A stretch of 64,000 bases of DNA from assembly GCF_013282745.1 (NCBI RefSeq), contig NZ_CP054044.1, positions 2,852,001 through 2,916,000 of the forward strand, written 5' to 3'. The number at the start of each line of letters is the position of its first letter. Within the stretch, counting starts at the first letter, position 1. Both the position numbers and the translations under genes were made by a program. The notes under the pieces were generated by a model. It made no database searches. It worked only from the letters and a program-made list of their open reading frames with translations, and was not told where the DNA came from. The DNA comes from Yersinia bercovieri ATCC 43970. GTDB taxonomy: Bacteria; Pseudomonadota; Gammaproteobacteria; Enterobacterales; Enterobacteriaceae. Positions 46,830-56,274 of the stretch are shown here, piece after piece.

Positions 46830-47390
46830 TTATTTAGGCATCAGAACAGTATCAATCACATCGATAACGCCATTTTTCTGTTGTACATCATAGGTGCTGA
46901 TATTGGCGATGTTACCTTTGCCATCTTTAAGCTGAATGTTATGCGGCCCATTATTCATAATCCATAGTGATTGGCCGTTGACTGTTTTCAGCTCGGCACT
47001 CCCGCCACCGGCTTTAATTTTACTCTCTAACTGTTTCATATCGTACTTACCCGACACCACGTGATAGGTCAGGATTTGGGTGAGCATGGCCTTATTTTCT
47101 GGTTTGACCAAACTTTCAACCGTACCTGCGGGCAATTTTGCAAACGCGGCATCGGTGGGCGCGAACACGGTAAATGGCCCTGGGCCTTGTAGGGTATCAA
47201 CCAATCCCGCCGCTTTAACCGCAGCCACTAAGGTGGTGTGATCTTTTGAGTTCACCGCATTCTCAATAATATTTTTGCTGGGGAACATTGAAGCGCCACC
47301 CACCATGACAGTTTCGGACATCATAGCGGCCATAGAAACAGTGCTGAACAGTAAGGAAGCACAGATAGCGGTACGAATAAGCGTTTTCAT
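46830..47390 (-). CDS. Fasciclin (FAS1) domain secreted protein
   Basis: 186-residue exported protein with a signal peptide (about residues 1-22, FSTVSMAA). One FAS1 domain follows: H1 motif FTVFAPTDAAFAKLP and H2-like QSLWIMNNGPHNIQLKDG. FAS1 proteins mediate adhesion or matrix binding. Pairing with an ECF sigma / RskA pair is recurrent in proteobacteria, where the FAS1 gene is a target of the sigma factor. A candidate ECF promoter lies upstream. Confidence 0.9.
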   Translation of the reverse strand: MKTLIRTAICASLLFSTVSMAAMMSETVMVGGASMFPSKNIIENAVNSKDHTTLVAAVKAAGLVDTLQGPGPFTVFAPTDAAFAKLPAGTVESLVKPENKAMLTQILTYHVVSGKYDMKQLESKIKAGGGSAELKTVNGQSLWIMNNGPHNIQLKDGKGNIANISTYDVQQKNGVIDVIDTVLMPK

Positions 47391-47440
47391 AATGTATTCC
47401 TTTTAGGATGGTTGAGGTGAAGTCTTGCCTCACATCTACC

Positions 47441-47469
47441 TATACGAATCAGCTTGTGGTTTTGGATGC
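47441..47469 (-). promoter_or_regulatory. Candidate ECF-type promoter before the fasciclin gene
   Basis: Minus strand GCATCC (47464-47469), 17-nt spacer, CGTATA (47441-47446), about 50 nt before the start codon. The -35/-10 pattern resembles ECF promoters, and similar sequences precede SigK-regulated genes. Motif inference only. Confidence 0.4.
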
Positions 47470-47489
47470 AAATAAAATGAAAAATAAGC

Positions 47490-47527
47490 TATAAAAAACG
47501 CCAACCCGCGAAATGACTGGGTTGGCG
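47490..47527 (-). terminator. Terminator of the rhtA-GNAT unit
   Basis: Stem CGCCAACCC / GGGTTGGCG at 47499-47527 with a T-run on the minus strand, 40 nt after the acetyltransferase stop. Confidence 0.85.
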
Positions 47528-47567
47528 TGCAATAAATAAAAATAATATTGGGGGGTAACAAGGGCAA

Positions 47568-48065
47568 TTAGTGCGGGTTTGCTTCCAATACCCGATGCAT
47601 CACATAGGCATCGACATAACCGAGTTGGCGGTGGTTAAAGGCTTTTGGCAGGGTGGCAATAATCTTAAAACCTAGTTTTTGCCATAACGCGACGGCCAGA
47701 GTATTGGTGCTGACGACAAAGTTAAACTGCATTGCCCGGTAGCCCAGCGCAGTCGCCTGCTCAATGCAATGAAGGCCGAGTGCTTTGCCGACCCCCAAGC
47801 CACGCGCTTGCCCGTCAACCATAAATGAAGCATTCGCCACATGGGCACCTAAATCGCGCTGGTTATTGATGAGTTTATACATCCCCACAATACGCTGCTG
47901 ATGTACTGCGACAAAACAGCGGACACCCGCACCAAACCAGTAGTCGTAGGCATCTTGTTCCGGTGTCTCGGGGCTGAATACATAGGTATCCCCGCCACTC
48001 ACCACGGCCTGAAATAGTGGCCAAATTTCAGCAAAATCTGCGGTTGTTGCAGCTCTAATCTCCAC
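47568..48065 (-). CDS. GNAT-family N-acetyltransferase
   Basis: 165-residue acetyltransferase from a GTG start at 48065 (reads VEIRAATTADFAEIWPLF). AGAAGGGG lies six bases before, a better signal than a TTG at 48095 that overlaps rhtA. The acetyl-CoA-binding motif A is visible as GQARGLGVGKALG, and motif B as NTLAVALWQKLGFK. Substrate unknown. It starts 13 bp after the rhtA stop, so the two are co-transcribed. Confidence 0.88.
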   Translation of the reverse strand: MEIRAATTADFAEIWPLFQAVVSGGDTYVFSPETPEQDAYDYWFGAGVRCFVAVHQQRIVGMYKLINNQRDLGAHVANASFMVDGQARGLGVGKALGLHCIEQATALGYRAMQFNFVVSTNTLAVALWQKLGFKIIATLPKAFNHRQLGYVDAYVMHRVLEANPH

Positions 48066-48078
48066 CTTATGCCCCTTC

Positions 48079-48966
48079 TCAGGTAATGTTATCAAGCTGT
48101 GGCTTGGGTCTGATAGTCAGTGTTGCGCCTATAGAGGCACAGATGATTGATGCCAGTGCCATCCATTGAATCAATGTCAGATGCTCGTTTAAGAACACTA
48201 ATCCTGAAATTGCCGCCAATGCAGGTTCCAGACTCATTAATGTGCCGAATGTGCGAGTAGGGAGATTGGTTAGCGCAACCATCTCAAGTGAGTAGGGCAG
48301 TGCGGTGGACAAAATGGCGACGGCCAAGGCAATTGGCAAAATGGCGGGGTCGAACAGCGCCATGCCGTTATACGCCACCCCAATGGGGCAGAAAACCAGT
48401 GCAGCGATTAGCGAGCCAATAGCAACAGTCCCCGCGCCATGATCACCGCCCGCTTTCTGCCCGGAAATAATATAGAGCGCCCAGCAGGCACCCGCACCCA
48501 GTGCACATGCGGCGCCGAATAGGTCGATGGTGCCGACGTTATGCCCTAGTGGTAGCAGGAACCAGAGGCCCAGAACGGCTAATCCTACCCAGATAAAATC
48601 TACCGGCCGGCGAGAGGAGAGCATCGCCAGGGCCAAAGGGCCGGTGAATTCTAACGCGACAGCAATGCCCAGTGGCACTGTTTTCAGTGACAGGTAAAAC
48701 AGAAAGTTCATTCCACCGAGTGTCACGCCATAGACCAGCAGGGGCAAACGGCTACCGGCTTCAAACCGCATCCGCCAGGGCTTAAAAATAACAAATAGAA
48801 TCAGTGTGCCGATGCCGAGTCGCAGCGAGGTTATCCCCTGAGCGCCAACCAGCGGGAACAAACTTTTCGCTAGCGATGCGCCACTCTGGATTGAGATCAT
48901 GGCGATCACCAGCAAGAAAATAGGGAGCAGCGGGAGTGAATGTTTAGATGGAGGAGACAAAGACAT
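48079..48966 (-). CDS. rhtA: Threonine/homoserine exporter RhtA
   Basis: 295-residue EamA/DMT transporter, equal in length to E. coli RhtA, with ten TM helices (two EamA repeats). It has the near-identical segments SIQSGASLAKSLFPLVGA and GIAVALEFTGPLALAMLSSR. It exports threonine and homoserine. The ATG at 48966 is preceded by GAGG nine bases upstream. In E. coli it also lies between dps and ompX. Confidence 0.94.
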   Translation of the reverse strand: MSLSPPSKHSLPLLPIFLLVIAMISIQSGASLAKSLFPLVGAQGITSLRLGIGTLILFVIFKPWRMRFEAGSRLPLLVYGVTLGGMNFLFYLSLKTVPLGIAVALEFTGPLALAMLSSRRPVDFIWVGLAVLGLWFLLPLGHNVGTIDLFGAACALGAGACWALYIISGQKAGGDHGAGTVAIGSLIAALVFCPIGVAYNGMALFDPAILPIALAVAILSTALPYSLEMVALTNLPTRTFGTLMSLEPALAAISGLVFLNEHLTLIQWMALASIICASIGATLTIRPKPQLDNIT

Positions 48967-49357
48967 CCTTTTGAGCCTCAAAGAAAAGTATTAGGTATCA
49001 GTCATTGGCAGTGTAAATGAAATGTCAGCAGAGTGTTTGAAAATCACCAACACCTCGCCAAAAGCGATAAAAAAATAATTATTTCTGCGCTTGTTGTTTT
49101 TTAACGCTATTTTTGCTGCTTATTTGAGCTTGAAAATTAAGAGTCGTCTGAAATGGCTTTTGGTGATGGCTGTCACATAAAGGTGTAGAATAGGGCAAAA
49201 TCGTAAGCGTATTAGTAAGATGGAAGATACTTGAAATTGTTTGTTACACCAAATAAATGATTAGACAATCATTAGTAAGCAGAGTTTCCTACTATTTGTT
49301 GTTATAATTTCATGGTGTTCTTGTTTCATCTAAAAATTTGCGTCTTTCGAGGTGGTT
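48967..49357. other. Divergent rhtA-ompX intergenic region
   Basis: AT-rich, about 390 bp. It must carry both promoters. A long leader for ompX is likely. No gene or named operator seen. Confidence 0.5.
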
Positions 49358-49885
49358 ATGATTAAAATTACATGTCTTTCAGCGGTAGCAGCTTGTGTAT
49401 TAGCAGTATCTGCAGGTTCAGCTTTTGCAGGTCAAAGCACCGTTTCTGGTGGTTATGCCCAGAGCGATTACCAAGGTGTTGCTAACAAATCTTCAGGTTT
49501 CAACCTGAAATACCGTTATGAGTGGAGCGATTCCCAACTGGGCTACATCACTTCTTTCACTCACACTGAAAAAAGCAGCTTCGGTGACAGCGCCTCTGTT
49601 TACAACAAAGCGCAATATAACGCGATCACCGCTGGTCCAGCTTACCGTATCAATGATTGGGCTAGCATCTATGGCCTGGTTGGTGTGGGTTATGGCCGTT
49701 TCAGCCAGAACTTCCCAACTTCTGCTAACGACAAAAACAGCACCAGCGATTACGGCTTCACCTATGGTGCGGGTATGCAGTTCAACCCAATCCAAAACGT
49801 TGCTTTGGACGTCTCTTACGAGCAGAGCCGTATCCGCAATGTTGATGTTGGTACTTGGGTTGCTGGCGTAGGTTATACTTTCTAA
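49358..49885 (+). CDS. ompX: Outer-membrane protein OmpX (Ail/OmpX family)
   Basis: 175-residue eight-strand barrel protein: signal peptide to about residue 24 (SAGSAFA), mature GQSTVSGGYAQSDYQG, final strand WVAGVGYTF with C-terminal Phe. Loops are short compared with Ail, and the position between rhtA and downstream genes matches E. coli ompX (171 aa). The ATG at 49358 follows GAGGTGG; a GTG six bases earlier is less likely. Confidence 0.93.
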   Translation: MIKITCLSAVAACVLAVSAGSAFAGQSTVSGGYAQSDYQGVANKSSGFNLKYRYEWSDSQLGYITSFTHTEKSSFGDSASVYNKAQYNAITAGPAYRINDWASIYGLVGVGYGRFSQNFPTSANDKNSTSDYGFTYGAGMQFNPIQNVALDVSYEQSRIRNVDVGTWVAGVGYTF

Positions 49886-49941
49886 GCAACTGCTTAGGAG
49901 TATCAGCATCCAGCTTTAATGTTGAAATGCTGTGTTTGATA

Positions 49942-49967
49942 AAAATCCGCTCTCGGGCGGATTTTTT
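49942..49967 (+). terminator. ompX terminator
   Basis: AAAATCCGC / GCGGATTTT hairpin ending in six T, 57 nt after the stop. Confidence 0.92.
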
Positions 49968-50043
49968 GCGTCTATTGGCATGGGGCAGTGATGCGTTTTG
50001 TCCTTGCACCCGCACTCATTTCAGTATGAGTTCAGCGCAAAGA

Positions 50044-50736
50044 TTATCTCACTGCGTTTGCCGCAGCGGCAATCAGGTCAATGATCTGCTGTGGATGAGA
50101 GATATGTGAGGCGTGGCTGGCAGGCAATTCAATCACAATTTGTGCCTGAATTCGTTCGGCAAATCCGCGCTGTGTTTCTACCGGCAACATCCGGTCTTCG
50201 GTCGAAACCTGATACCAGCAAGGCTTCACCCGCCAGGCTGGCTGGGCAGATTTATCAGTAAAAGCACGTGCTGCTAAGGGTTTTTGCACCAAAGCCATCA
50301 CCAATGCTTCGTTTTCATCAATATCCTGACACATGTTTTCATGGAACCTATCAGTGTCGATCCACAAAAAACCATTATCATCGGGGCGAATGTAAGCAGC
50401 GCCAATGGGGGGTTTACGTAAGGCAAAGAGGCTGGATAAGCTTTCACCGGCATCGGGAGCGAAAGCAGCGAGATAGACCATCCCAACCACATTTTGCAGA
50501 TGCCCGACCTGAGTAATCACCATGCCGCCATAAGAGTGGCCAACTAATAGTGTTGGGCCATATAATGCGGTAGTTAGCTTAATAGTACACTCTACATCAT
50601 CTGCCAATGAAGTTAGCGGATTTTGAATGGCAATCACCCGGTGACCCATGGCATGCAGTGCTGGAATAATATGCCGCCATTGTGAGCCATCAGCCCAGGC
50701 ACCATGTACTAATAGGATATTAAGCTTAGTCGCCAT
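50044..50736 (-). CDS. Alpha/beta hydrolase
   Basis: 230-residue alpha/beta-hydrolase. The nucleophile elbow is GHSYGG (VGHSYGGMVITQVG), the oxyanion region is LVHGAWADGSQW near the N-terminus, and the His is in ELPASHASHISHPQQI. It resembles plant methylesterase / hydroxynitrile-lyase-like hydrolases. Start MATKLNILLV at 50736 with GGGGGAAAT upstream. The substrate is unknown, and it is isolated from its neighbours. Confidence 0.85.
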   Translation of the reverse strand: MATKLNILLVHGAWADGSQWRHIIPALHAMGHRVIAIQNPLTSLADDVECTIKLTTALYGPTLLVGHSYGGMVITQVGHLQNVVGMVYLAAFAPDAGESLSSLFALRKPPIGAAYIRPDDNGFLWIDTDRFHENMCQDIDENEALVMALVQKPLAARAFTDKSAQPAWRVKPCWYQVSTEDRMLPVETQRGFAERIQAQIVIELPASHASHISHPQQIIDLIAAAANAVR

Positions 50737-51203
50737 ATTTCCCCCGAAGCGGGTATTACCGAAACCTTGGATAATATCTACATGCAGAAATAGCATTCTT
50801 GACGAATAACAACTTCTACTCATTTACTGGTGCTAATTATTTTTCTAATCCGATAGGTATGTTATTAGAATTAATGAACTCTGTTATTAGACTTTAAGTA
50901 TAAAGAACTACTGGCTGGTGGCTCTAGGATAAAGATGAAAATGAAACCTTTATTAAGACTATCAGCATGAGAGTTGACGGCATAAAATCGCTGATAACAA
51001 AAAGCATAAAAGTTAAAATAAATAAAAACAAGGGATTAACAAGATCTCATGTTGAAAATGGCAGACTAATTTACTGGTAAAAATAGAATAATATGACAAA
51101 CTACTATTAGCTCTGATTTACCTTCACTGCTCTTATCGTGATTCACATATCAAGCTGCATTAAAATAAAAGTAATAGATTATAATAAACAGTAGGTTGTA
51201 ATC
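50737..51203. other. Divergent intergenic region, no gene seen
   Basis: AT-rich, separating the leftward hydrolase and the rightward CDF transporter. I see no small gene or clear operator. Confidence 0.5.
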
Positions 51204-52142
51204 ATGACGACACTCAATGAGCAGGCTCCACTTATGCTACATGACACTAAACTTGAACAGCAGATTTTACGGCGATCGATTTTTTGTACTTTGATTATTG
51301 CCACCATGGGGATTGTTTTCGGTATTGTTTGTGGTTCGATGTCGATTATTTTTGATGGCATGTTCTCCGCCTTAGATGCCGGCATGTGCAGTTTATCCTT
51401 ATTGGTTTCACGACTGCTAGGCCAACCGAATAGCCGGCGTTTTCAATATGGTTTCTGGCATGTAGAGCCGCTGGTATTGGCTTTTAATGGCAGCTTATTG
51501 GCTTTCCTCTGTCTGTATGCATTTGTTAATGCTATTAAAGGTATTATTGATGGTGGTCGAGAGTTAGAACTCGGCTGGGCGATTGTTTATGCTCTGGTTG
51601 TTAGCATTTTCTGTTTCACCATCTTCTTAAAACAGCATCGTTTGAATAAGCGCGTTAAGTCTGAGCTAATAGCGCTGGATACCAAGAGCTGGCTGATGTC
51701 AGCTTGCATTAGTTCTGCTTTATTGGTGGCCTTTTTACTCTCCTGGAGCATGGAAGGCACCCGTTATGAGCACTTAATTGTTTATACCGACCCCAGCGTA
51801 TTAGCACTGTTAACCTTGATACTGATACCTGTTCCGATAAAAACGGTGATTGCGGCAGTGCGCGAAGTATTACAAATGACACCAGATACGTTAGATTCGT
51901 CCATGGAAAACTTAATGGATGAGCTGATGGCGAAATATAAATTTATTGACTATTCACATTACGCCACTCGTATTGGTCGAGGCTTATTTGTTGAAATTCA
52001 TGTTGTTATACCGCCTGAAATGGAAAATAGTGGTGTACCTTATTTTGACAAAATACGTGATGAAATCTCCCATGCAATTGGTGAGTCCGGCCCCCATCGC
52101 TGGTTAACTATCTCCTTTACCCGCGATGCTAAGTGGTTATAG
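51204..52142 (+). CDS. Cation diffusion facilitator family transporter
   Basis: 312-residue CDF-type membrane protein. The TM2 signature is SIIFDGMFSALDAGM, with Asp residues four to seven apart in the position of the metal site. RRFQYGFWHVEPLVLAFNGS covers the TM3 region, and a cytoplasmic C-terminal domain starts near residue 220. Relatives export Zn2+, Fe2+ or Mn2+; the DxxxD form here does not fix the metal. The next gene, 49 bp downstream, encodes a degenerate M24-like protein and is probably co-transcribed. Confidence 0.85.
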   Translation: MTTLNEQAPLMLHDTKLEQQILRRSIFCTLIIATMGIVFGIVCGSMSIIFDGMFSALDAGMCSLSLLVSRLLGQPNSRRFQYGFWHVEPLVLAFNGSLLAFLCLYAFVNAIKGIIDGGRELELGWAIVYALVVSIFCFTIFLKQHRLNKRVKSELIALDTKSWLMSACISSALLVAFLLSWSMEGTRYEHLIVYTDPSVLALLTLILIPVPIKTVIAAVREVLQMTPDTLDSSMENLMDELMAKYKFIDYSHYATRIGRGLFVEIHVVIPPEMENSGVPYFDKIRDEISHAIGESGPHRWLTISFTRDAKWL

Positions 52143-52191
52143 CGCAAAGGAGATAACCGGGCAGCTGATTTTAAATTAACTAACGAGGATC

Positions 52192-53613
52192 ATGATGGTT
52201 ATGGAAAAGATGATTGTTAAGCGCCAGGTAAAACTTAACTCTATTGACGCACCATCAAGATTTAACGCTGTATCCAAGGTCGCAATTAGTGATAGCACCA
52301 TTGCTGCTCGTAAAGCCAAAATTATCAGCAATATGGTGCGGGCTGATCTCGATTACCTATTCGTTTATGCTGACAAAGAGCATGGTGGCAACTTTGAGTA
52401 TCTTGCCGGGTTTATCCCCCGCTTTGAAGAAGCAGCGATGGTGCTGCATGTCTCAGGGGAGACTTATTTATTACTGGGCAACGAGAATTTAAAGTTATCG
52501 CAATATGCCAGAGTGGAGAATATCGGAATTCATGTTCCCTATTTCTCTTTGCCAAATCAGCCAATGGAAAACAGCAAAACATTGGTTGAGTTATTGGCTG
52601 ATAGCGGTATTAAGCAAGCTAAAAAGGTCGGGGTGGCGGGATGGAAACTCTTTACCAGCAAACGGGACGATAATAGCCAGCTGTTTGATCTTCCCTATTT
52701 TATTGTGGATGCGATTAAGCAATCCGTTTCACCAACCACGGCGGTGATTAATGCTACCGCGCTTTTTATTGGCAGTGATACAGCGGCCAGAGTCACCAAT
52801 AATGCTAATGAATTGGCTCATTATGAATATGGGGCGAATCTGGCATCTAATTGTATTCTTAAGGCACTGGCTGCGGTAGAGATTGGTAAAACAGAAAAAC
52901 AGCTGGGCAGTTATCTTGCTGACGAAGGGCAACCGAATACCGTGGTGATGATTGCAGCGACGGGTGCTCGTTTTGAACAAGCTAATTTGTATCCCGGAGA
53001 TAAAGCGGTGCAACTTGGCGATAAGATTTCATTGACCACTGGGTTTAAAGGCGGCCTGAGTAGCCGAACTGGTTATGCTGTCCATCACGCAGATGAACTG
53101 CCTTTAGCGGAAAGGGATTATCTCGATAGAGTCGCAATCCCTTATTACACCACTGTAGTGGCCTGGTTAGAAAATATTCGTATTGGCATGTTGGGCAAAG
53201 AGATCTATTCGCTCGTTGAGGCAGTACTCCCTAAATCGCAATATCACTGGTCATTAAATCCCGGTCATTTAGTGGCTGATGAAGAGTGGTTGTGTTCACC
53301 TATTTATAGTGATTCGGAAGAGATAATCAGCAGTGGTATGCTATTCCAAATTGATATTATTCCTGCGGTAAAAGGTTATGCCGGCGTGAGTGCTGAGGAG
53401 TGTATTGCGCTGGCGGATCAACAACTGCGTCATGACCTTGCGACCCATTACCCAGAGGTTTGGCAAAGAATAGTGCATCGGCGTCACTATATTTGTCATG
53501 TGCTGAATATTCGTCTCAGCGAAGAGGTGTTACCGATGTCGAATGCGGTGGGCTATTTGCGACCTTTTTTGCTGGATAAGCAGCGCGCATTGCAATGTAT
53601 TGATGGGGCATAG
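52192..53613 (+). CDS. M24-family (Xaa-Pro aminopeptidase/creatinase-like) protein, metal site degenerate
   Basis: 473-residue protein with the pita-bread layout. The N-terminal creatinase-like domain has RADLDYLFVYADKEHGGNFE, and the C-terminal domain runs from about residue 190. Where M24 enzymes have two Asp metal ligands (LIDxG and SDxTR), this reads SLTTGFKGGLSSRTG; the His segment (LNPGHLVADEE) remains. It is probably not a standard metallopeptidase; a repurposed or non-metal creatinase-like activity is possible. The start at 52192 (MMVMEKM) has GAGG upstream; a nearby in-frame ATG at 52195 is equally possible. Confidence 0.75.
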   Translation: MMVMEKMIVKRQVKLNSIDAPSRFNAVSKVAISDSTIAARKAKIISNMVRADLDYLFVYADKEHGGNFEYLAGFIPRFEEAAMVLHVSGETYLLLGNENLKLSQYARVENIGIHVPYFSLPNQPMENSKTLVELLADSGIKQAKKVGVAGWKLFTSKRDDNSQLFDLPYFIVDAIKQSVSPTTAVINATALFIGSDTAARVTNNANELAHYEYGANLASNCILKALAAVEIGKTEKQLGSYLADEGQPNTVVMIAATGARFEQANLYPGDKAVQLGDKISLTTGFKGGLSSRTGYAVHHADELPLAERDYLDRVAIPYYTTVVAWLENIRIGMLGKEIYSLVEAVLPKSQYHWSLNPGHLVADEEWLCSPIYSDSEEIISSGMLFQIDIIPAVKGYAGVSAEECIALADQQLRHDLATHYPEVWQRIVHRRHYICHVLNIRLSEEVLPMSNAVGYLRPFLLDKQRALQCIDGA

Positions 53614-53855
53614 CACTGATAGCTTAGGTCTCCATTGAGGTGACTTTAGGGGCGTTTTCGCCTCTTTTTACTGTAGATAGTTCGCAACAACCTCGGCTAA
53701 AACCGTGGTTCATCTTCGGATTTATCCCCCCTGCTGAGATTTCGTGCAAAACTGCAGGCGATACTCTTGCCATCTTGTGGCATAATGCGCGCCGAATCAC
53801 ATTTTCTATAATTCTTGAATATCCCTATTCAGTAATCCAATCGAGAGCGAGCTCT

Positions 53856-55451
53856 GTGCTAAGTACTAACAATATCACCATGCAATTCGGCAGCAAGCCG
53901 CTGTTTGAGAACATTTCAGTAAAATTCGGTGGCGGTAATCGCTATGGCCTGATTGGCGCTAATGGGTGTGGTAAATCCACATTCATGAAAATCCTTGGTG
54001 GTGATCTGGCACCAAGCGGCGGCAACGTATTCCTTGACCCAAATGAGCGCTTGGGTAAATTGCGTCAGGACCAATTCGCCTTTGAAAACAACACAGTGCT
54101 GGACACCGTTATTATGGGTCACGGCGAATTGTGGGAAGTAAAAGAAGAGCGCGACCGCATTTACGCCATGCCTGAAATGAGTGAAGCAGACGGCTATAAA
54201 GTGGCTGATCTGGAAGTTGCCTATGGTGAAATGGATGGTTACAGCGCAGAAGCCCGTGCCGGTGAATTGCTGCTCGGTGTCGGTATTCCGGTTGAGCAAC
54301 ATTATGGTTTGATGAGCGAAATCGCTCCCGGCTTCAAATTGCGTGTCTTGTTGGCGCAGGCCCTGTTCTCAGACCCAGAAATCTTGTTACTCGACGAACC
54401 TACCAACAACCTGGATATCGATACTATCCGCTGGTTGGAACAAGTGCTGAACGAACGTAGCAGCACCATGATCATTATTTCCCATGACCGTCACTTCCTG
54501 AACATGGTGTGCACCCACATGGCGGATCTGGATTACGGCGAATTGCGTGTTTATCCGGGTAACTATGATGAATACATGACGGCTGCGACTCAAGCTCGCG
54601 ATCGTCTGCTCTCTGATAACGCCAAGAAAAAAGCCCAGATCTCTGAGCTGCAATCCTTTGTAAGTCGCTTTAGTGCCAACGCCTCTAAATCCAAGCAGGC
54701 CACTTCGCGCGCCCGCCAGATTGATAAAATTCAGCTTGATGAAGTAAAAGCTTCTAGCCGTCAGAACCCGTTTATCCGCTTTGATCAGGATAAAAAGTTG
54801 TTCCGCAATGCGCTGGAAGTTGAATTGCTGACGAAAGGTTTTGATAACGGCCCACTGTTTAAAAAACTGGATCTGCGTCTGGAAGTGGGTGAGAAAGTGG
54901 CTATCCTCGGGCCAAATGGTATCGGTAAATCTACTTTGCTGAAAACCTTGGTAGGGGATTATGAGCCAGATTCTGGCAGCGTAAAATGGTCTGAAAACAG
55001 TAAGATAGGTTACTACGCGCAGGATCACGCCAGCGATTTTGAGATCGATCTGACGGTATTTGACTGGATGAGTCAGTGGAAACAGGAAAAAGATGACGAG
55101 CAGGCTGTGCGCAGTGTGCTGGGCCGTTTACTGTTTAGCCAGGATGATATCAAGAAGAAAGTACAGGTCTTGTCTGGTGGTGAGAAAGGGCGGATGTTAT
55201 TTGGTAAGTTGATGATGCAGCGGCCTAACATTCTGGTAATGGATGAGCCAACCAACCATTTGGATATGGAATCCATTGAAGCGCTTAACATGGCACTGGA
55301 AATGTACGAAGGCACGTTAATCTTCGTTTCCCATGACCGTGAGTTCGTCAGTTCATTGGCGAGCCGAGTGATTGAAATGACACCAAGCAAATTGATCGAC
55401 TTTACCGGCAATTACGAAGATTATCTGCGTAGCCAGGGTATCCAGTCCTGA
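53856..55451 (+). CDS. ybiT: ABC-F translational ATPase YbiT
   Basis: 531-residue ABC-F protein with two ATPase domains and no membrane segment. Walker A motifs are [10 protein letters not shown] (about residue 36) and [10 protein letters not shown] (about residue 350). Walker B is [12 protein letters not shown], then [11 protein letters not shown]. The linker between the domains is [20 protein letters not shown]. These proteins act on the ribosome. Length matches E. coli YbiT (530 aa). The GTG start at 53856 is chosen because the E. coli N-terminus aligns there; the frame runs open to 53640. Confidence 0.93.
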   Translation: MLSTNNITMQFGSKPLFENISVKFGGGNRYGLIGANGCGKSTFMKILGGDLAPSGGNVFLDPNERLGKLRQDQFAFENNTVLDTVIMGHGELWEVKEERDRIYAMPEMSEADGYKVADLEVAYGEMDGYSAEARAGELLLGVGIPVEQHYGLMSEIAPGFKLRVLLAQALFSDPEILLLDEPTNNLDIDTIRWLEQVLNERSSTMIIISHDRHFLNMVCTHMADLDYGELRVYPGNYDEYMTAATQARDRLLSDNAKKKAQISELQSFVSRFSANASKSKQATSRARQIDKIQLDEVKASSRQNPFIRFDQDKKLFRNALEVELLTKGFDNGPLFKKLDLRLEVGEKVAILGPNGIGKSTLLKTLVGDYEPDSGSVKWSENSKIGYYAQDHASDFEIDLTVFDWMSQWKQEKDDEQAVRSVLGRLLFSQDDIKKKVQVLSGGEKGRMLFGKLMMQRPNILVMDEPTNHLDMESIEALNMALEMYEGTLIFVSHDREFVSSLASRVIEMTPSKLIDFTGNYEDYLRSQGIQS

Positions 55452-55477
55452 TTATCTGATCGGGTGATAATAAGAGA

Positions 55478-55505
55478 GCTGATGCATTGCATCAGCTTTT
55501 TTTTG
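55478..55505 (+). terminator. ybiT terminator
   Basis: AGCTGATGC / GCATCAGCT stem, then eight T, 26 nt after the ybiT stop. The convergent moeB ends at 55518. Confidence 0.92.
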
Positions 55506-55517
55506 CACTGAACTCCG

Positions 55518-56273
55518 CTAAATCTTGCTGCAAACCTCGCAATTGAGATCTTTTGCTAGTTTTAAACTGCGAAATTCTGCGGTCATGGCGTCGTACATCA
55601 ATATACGGCCGGATATCACCTGACCATAATTGGCCAGTAATTTTATCGCTTCCATTGCTTGCAAGTTACCAATAATACCCACTAATGGGGCCATCACCCC
55701 AGCTTCAACGCAGGTGAGCGCATTATTGCCGAACAATCGACTAAGGCAGCGATAACAGGGCTGATTCTCCTGATAGGTGAAGACAGTGATTTGCCCCTCC
55801 ATCCGAATGGCAGCGCCTGAAACCAGGGGTTTACGTTGTGCATGGCACAGACGATTCAATTGTTCGCGGCTGGCGACATTATCCGTGCAATCCAACACTA
55901 ATTGGTGTTCAGCAATGGTGGTAGCGAGTTGCTCATCATCTAACTGGGCATCAACTGTTTTCAGTGTCAGATGGGGGTTCATCTCTGATAGTGTCAGCGC
56001 CGCAGAGGCCACTTTAGACATCCCGATACGGCTATCGCGATGCAGAATCTGCCGTTGCAAGTTGGACAGAGAAACCCTATCAAAATCCAGCAGGCTAAGA
56101 TGGCCCACCCCGGCCACTGCCAAATATTGTGCCGCCGCACACCCCAGGCCACCTAATCCAACGATCAGCACCTTAGCTGCGTTAAGCTTTTCCTGACCGT
56201 CAAAATCAAAATCGCGCAGGACGATTTGCCGGTTGTAACGCAGAGTTTGTGCATCGGAAAGTTCAGGCAACAT
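55518..56273 (-). CDS. moeB: Molybdopterin-synthase adenylyltransferase MoeB
   Basis: 251-residue E1-like enzyme that adenylates the MoaD C-terminus in molybdenum cofactor synthesis. The ATP-binding loop is VGLGGLGCAAAQYL. The two CxxC zinc pairs are CYRC and CEVC. The typical Arg/Asp residues are in LSNLQRQILHRDSRIG. Length is close to E. coli MoeB (249 aa). It starts one base after the moeA stop, as an operon moeA-moeB. Confidence 0.94.
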   Translation of the reverse strand: MLPELSDAQTLRYNRQIVLRDFDFDGQEKLNAAKVLIVGLGGLGCAAAQYLAVAGVGHLSLLDFDRVSLSNLQRQILHRDSRIGMSKVASAALTLSEMNPHLTLKTVDAQLDDEQLATTIAEHQLVLDCTDNVASREQLNRLCHAQRKPLVSGAAIRMEGQITVFTYQENQPCYRCLSRLFGNNALTCVEAGVMAPLVGIIGNLQAMEAIKLLANYGQVISGRILMYDAMTAEFRSLKLAKDLNCEVCSKI

Positions 56274-56274
56274 C

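Noticed and set aside
54387..55028. 213-codon frame antisense to ybiT
   Set aside because: Complement of conserved ABC-F sequence; no start signal.
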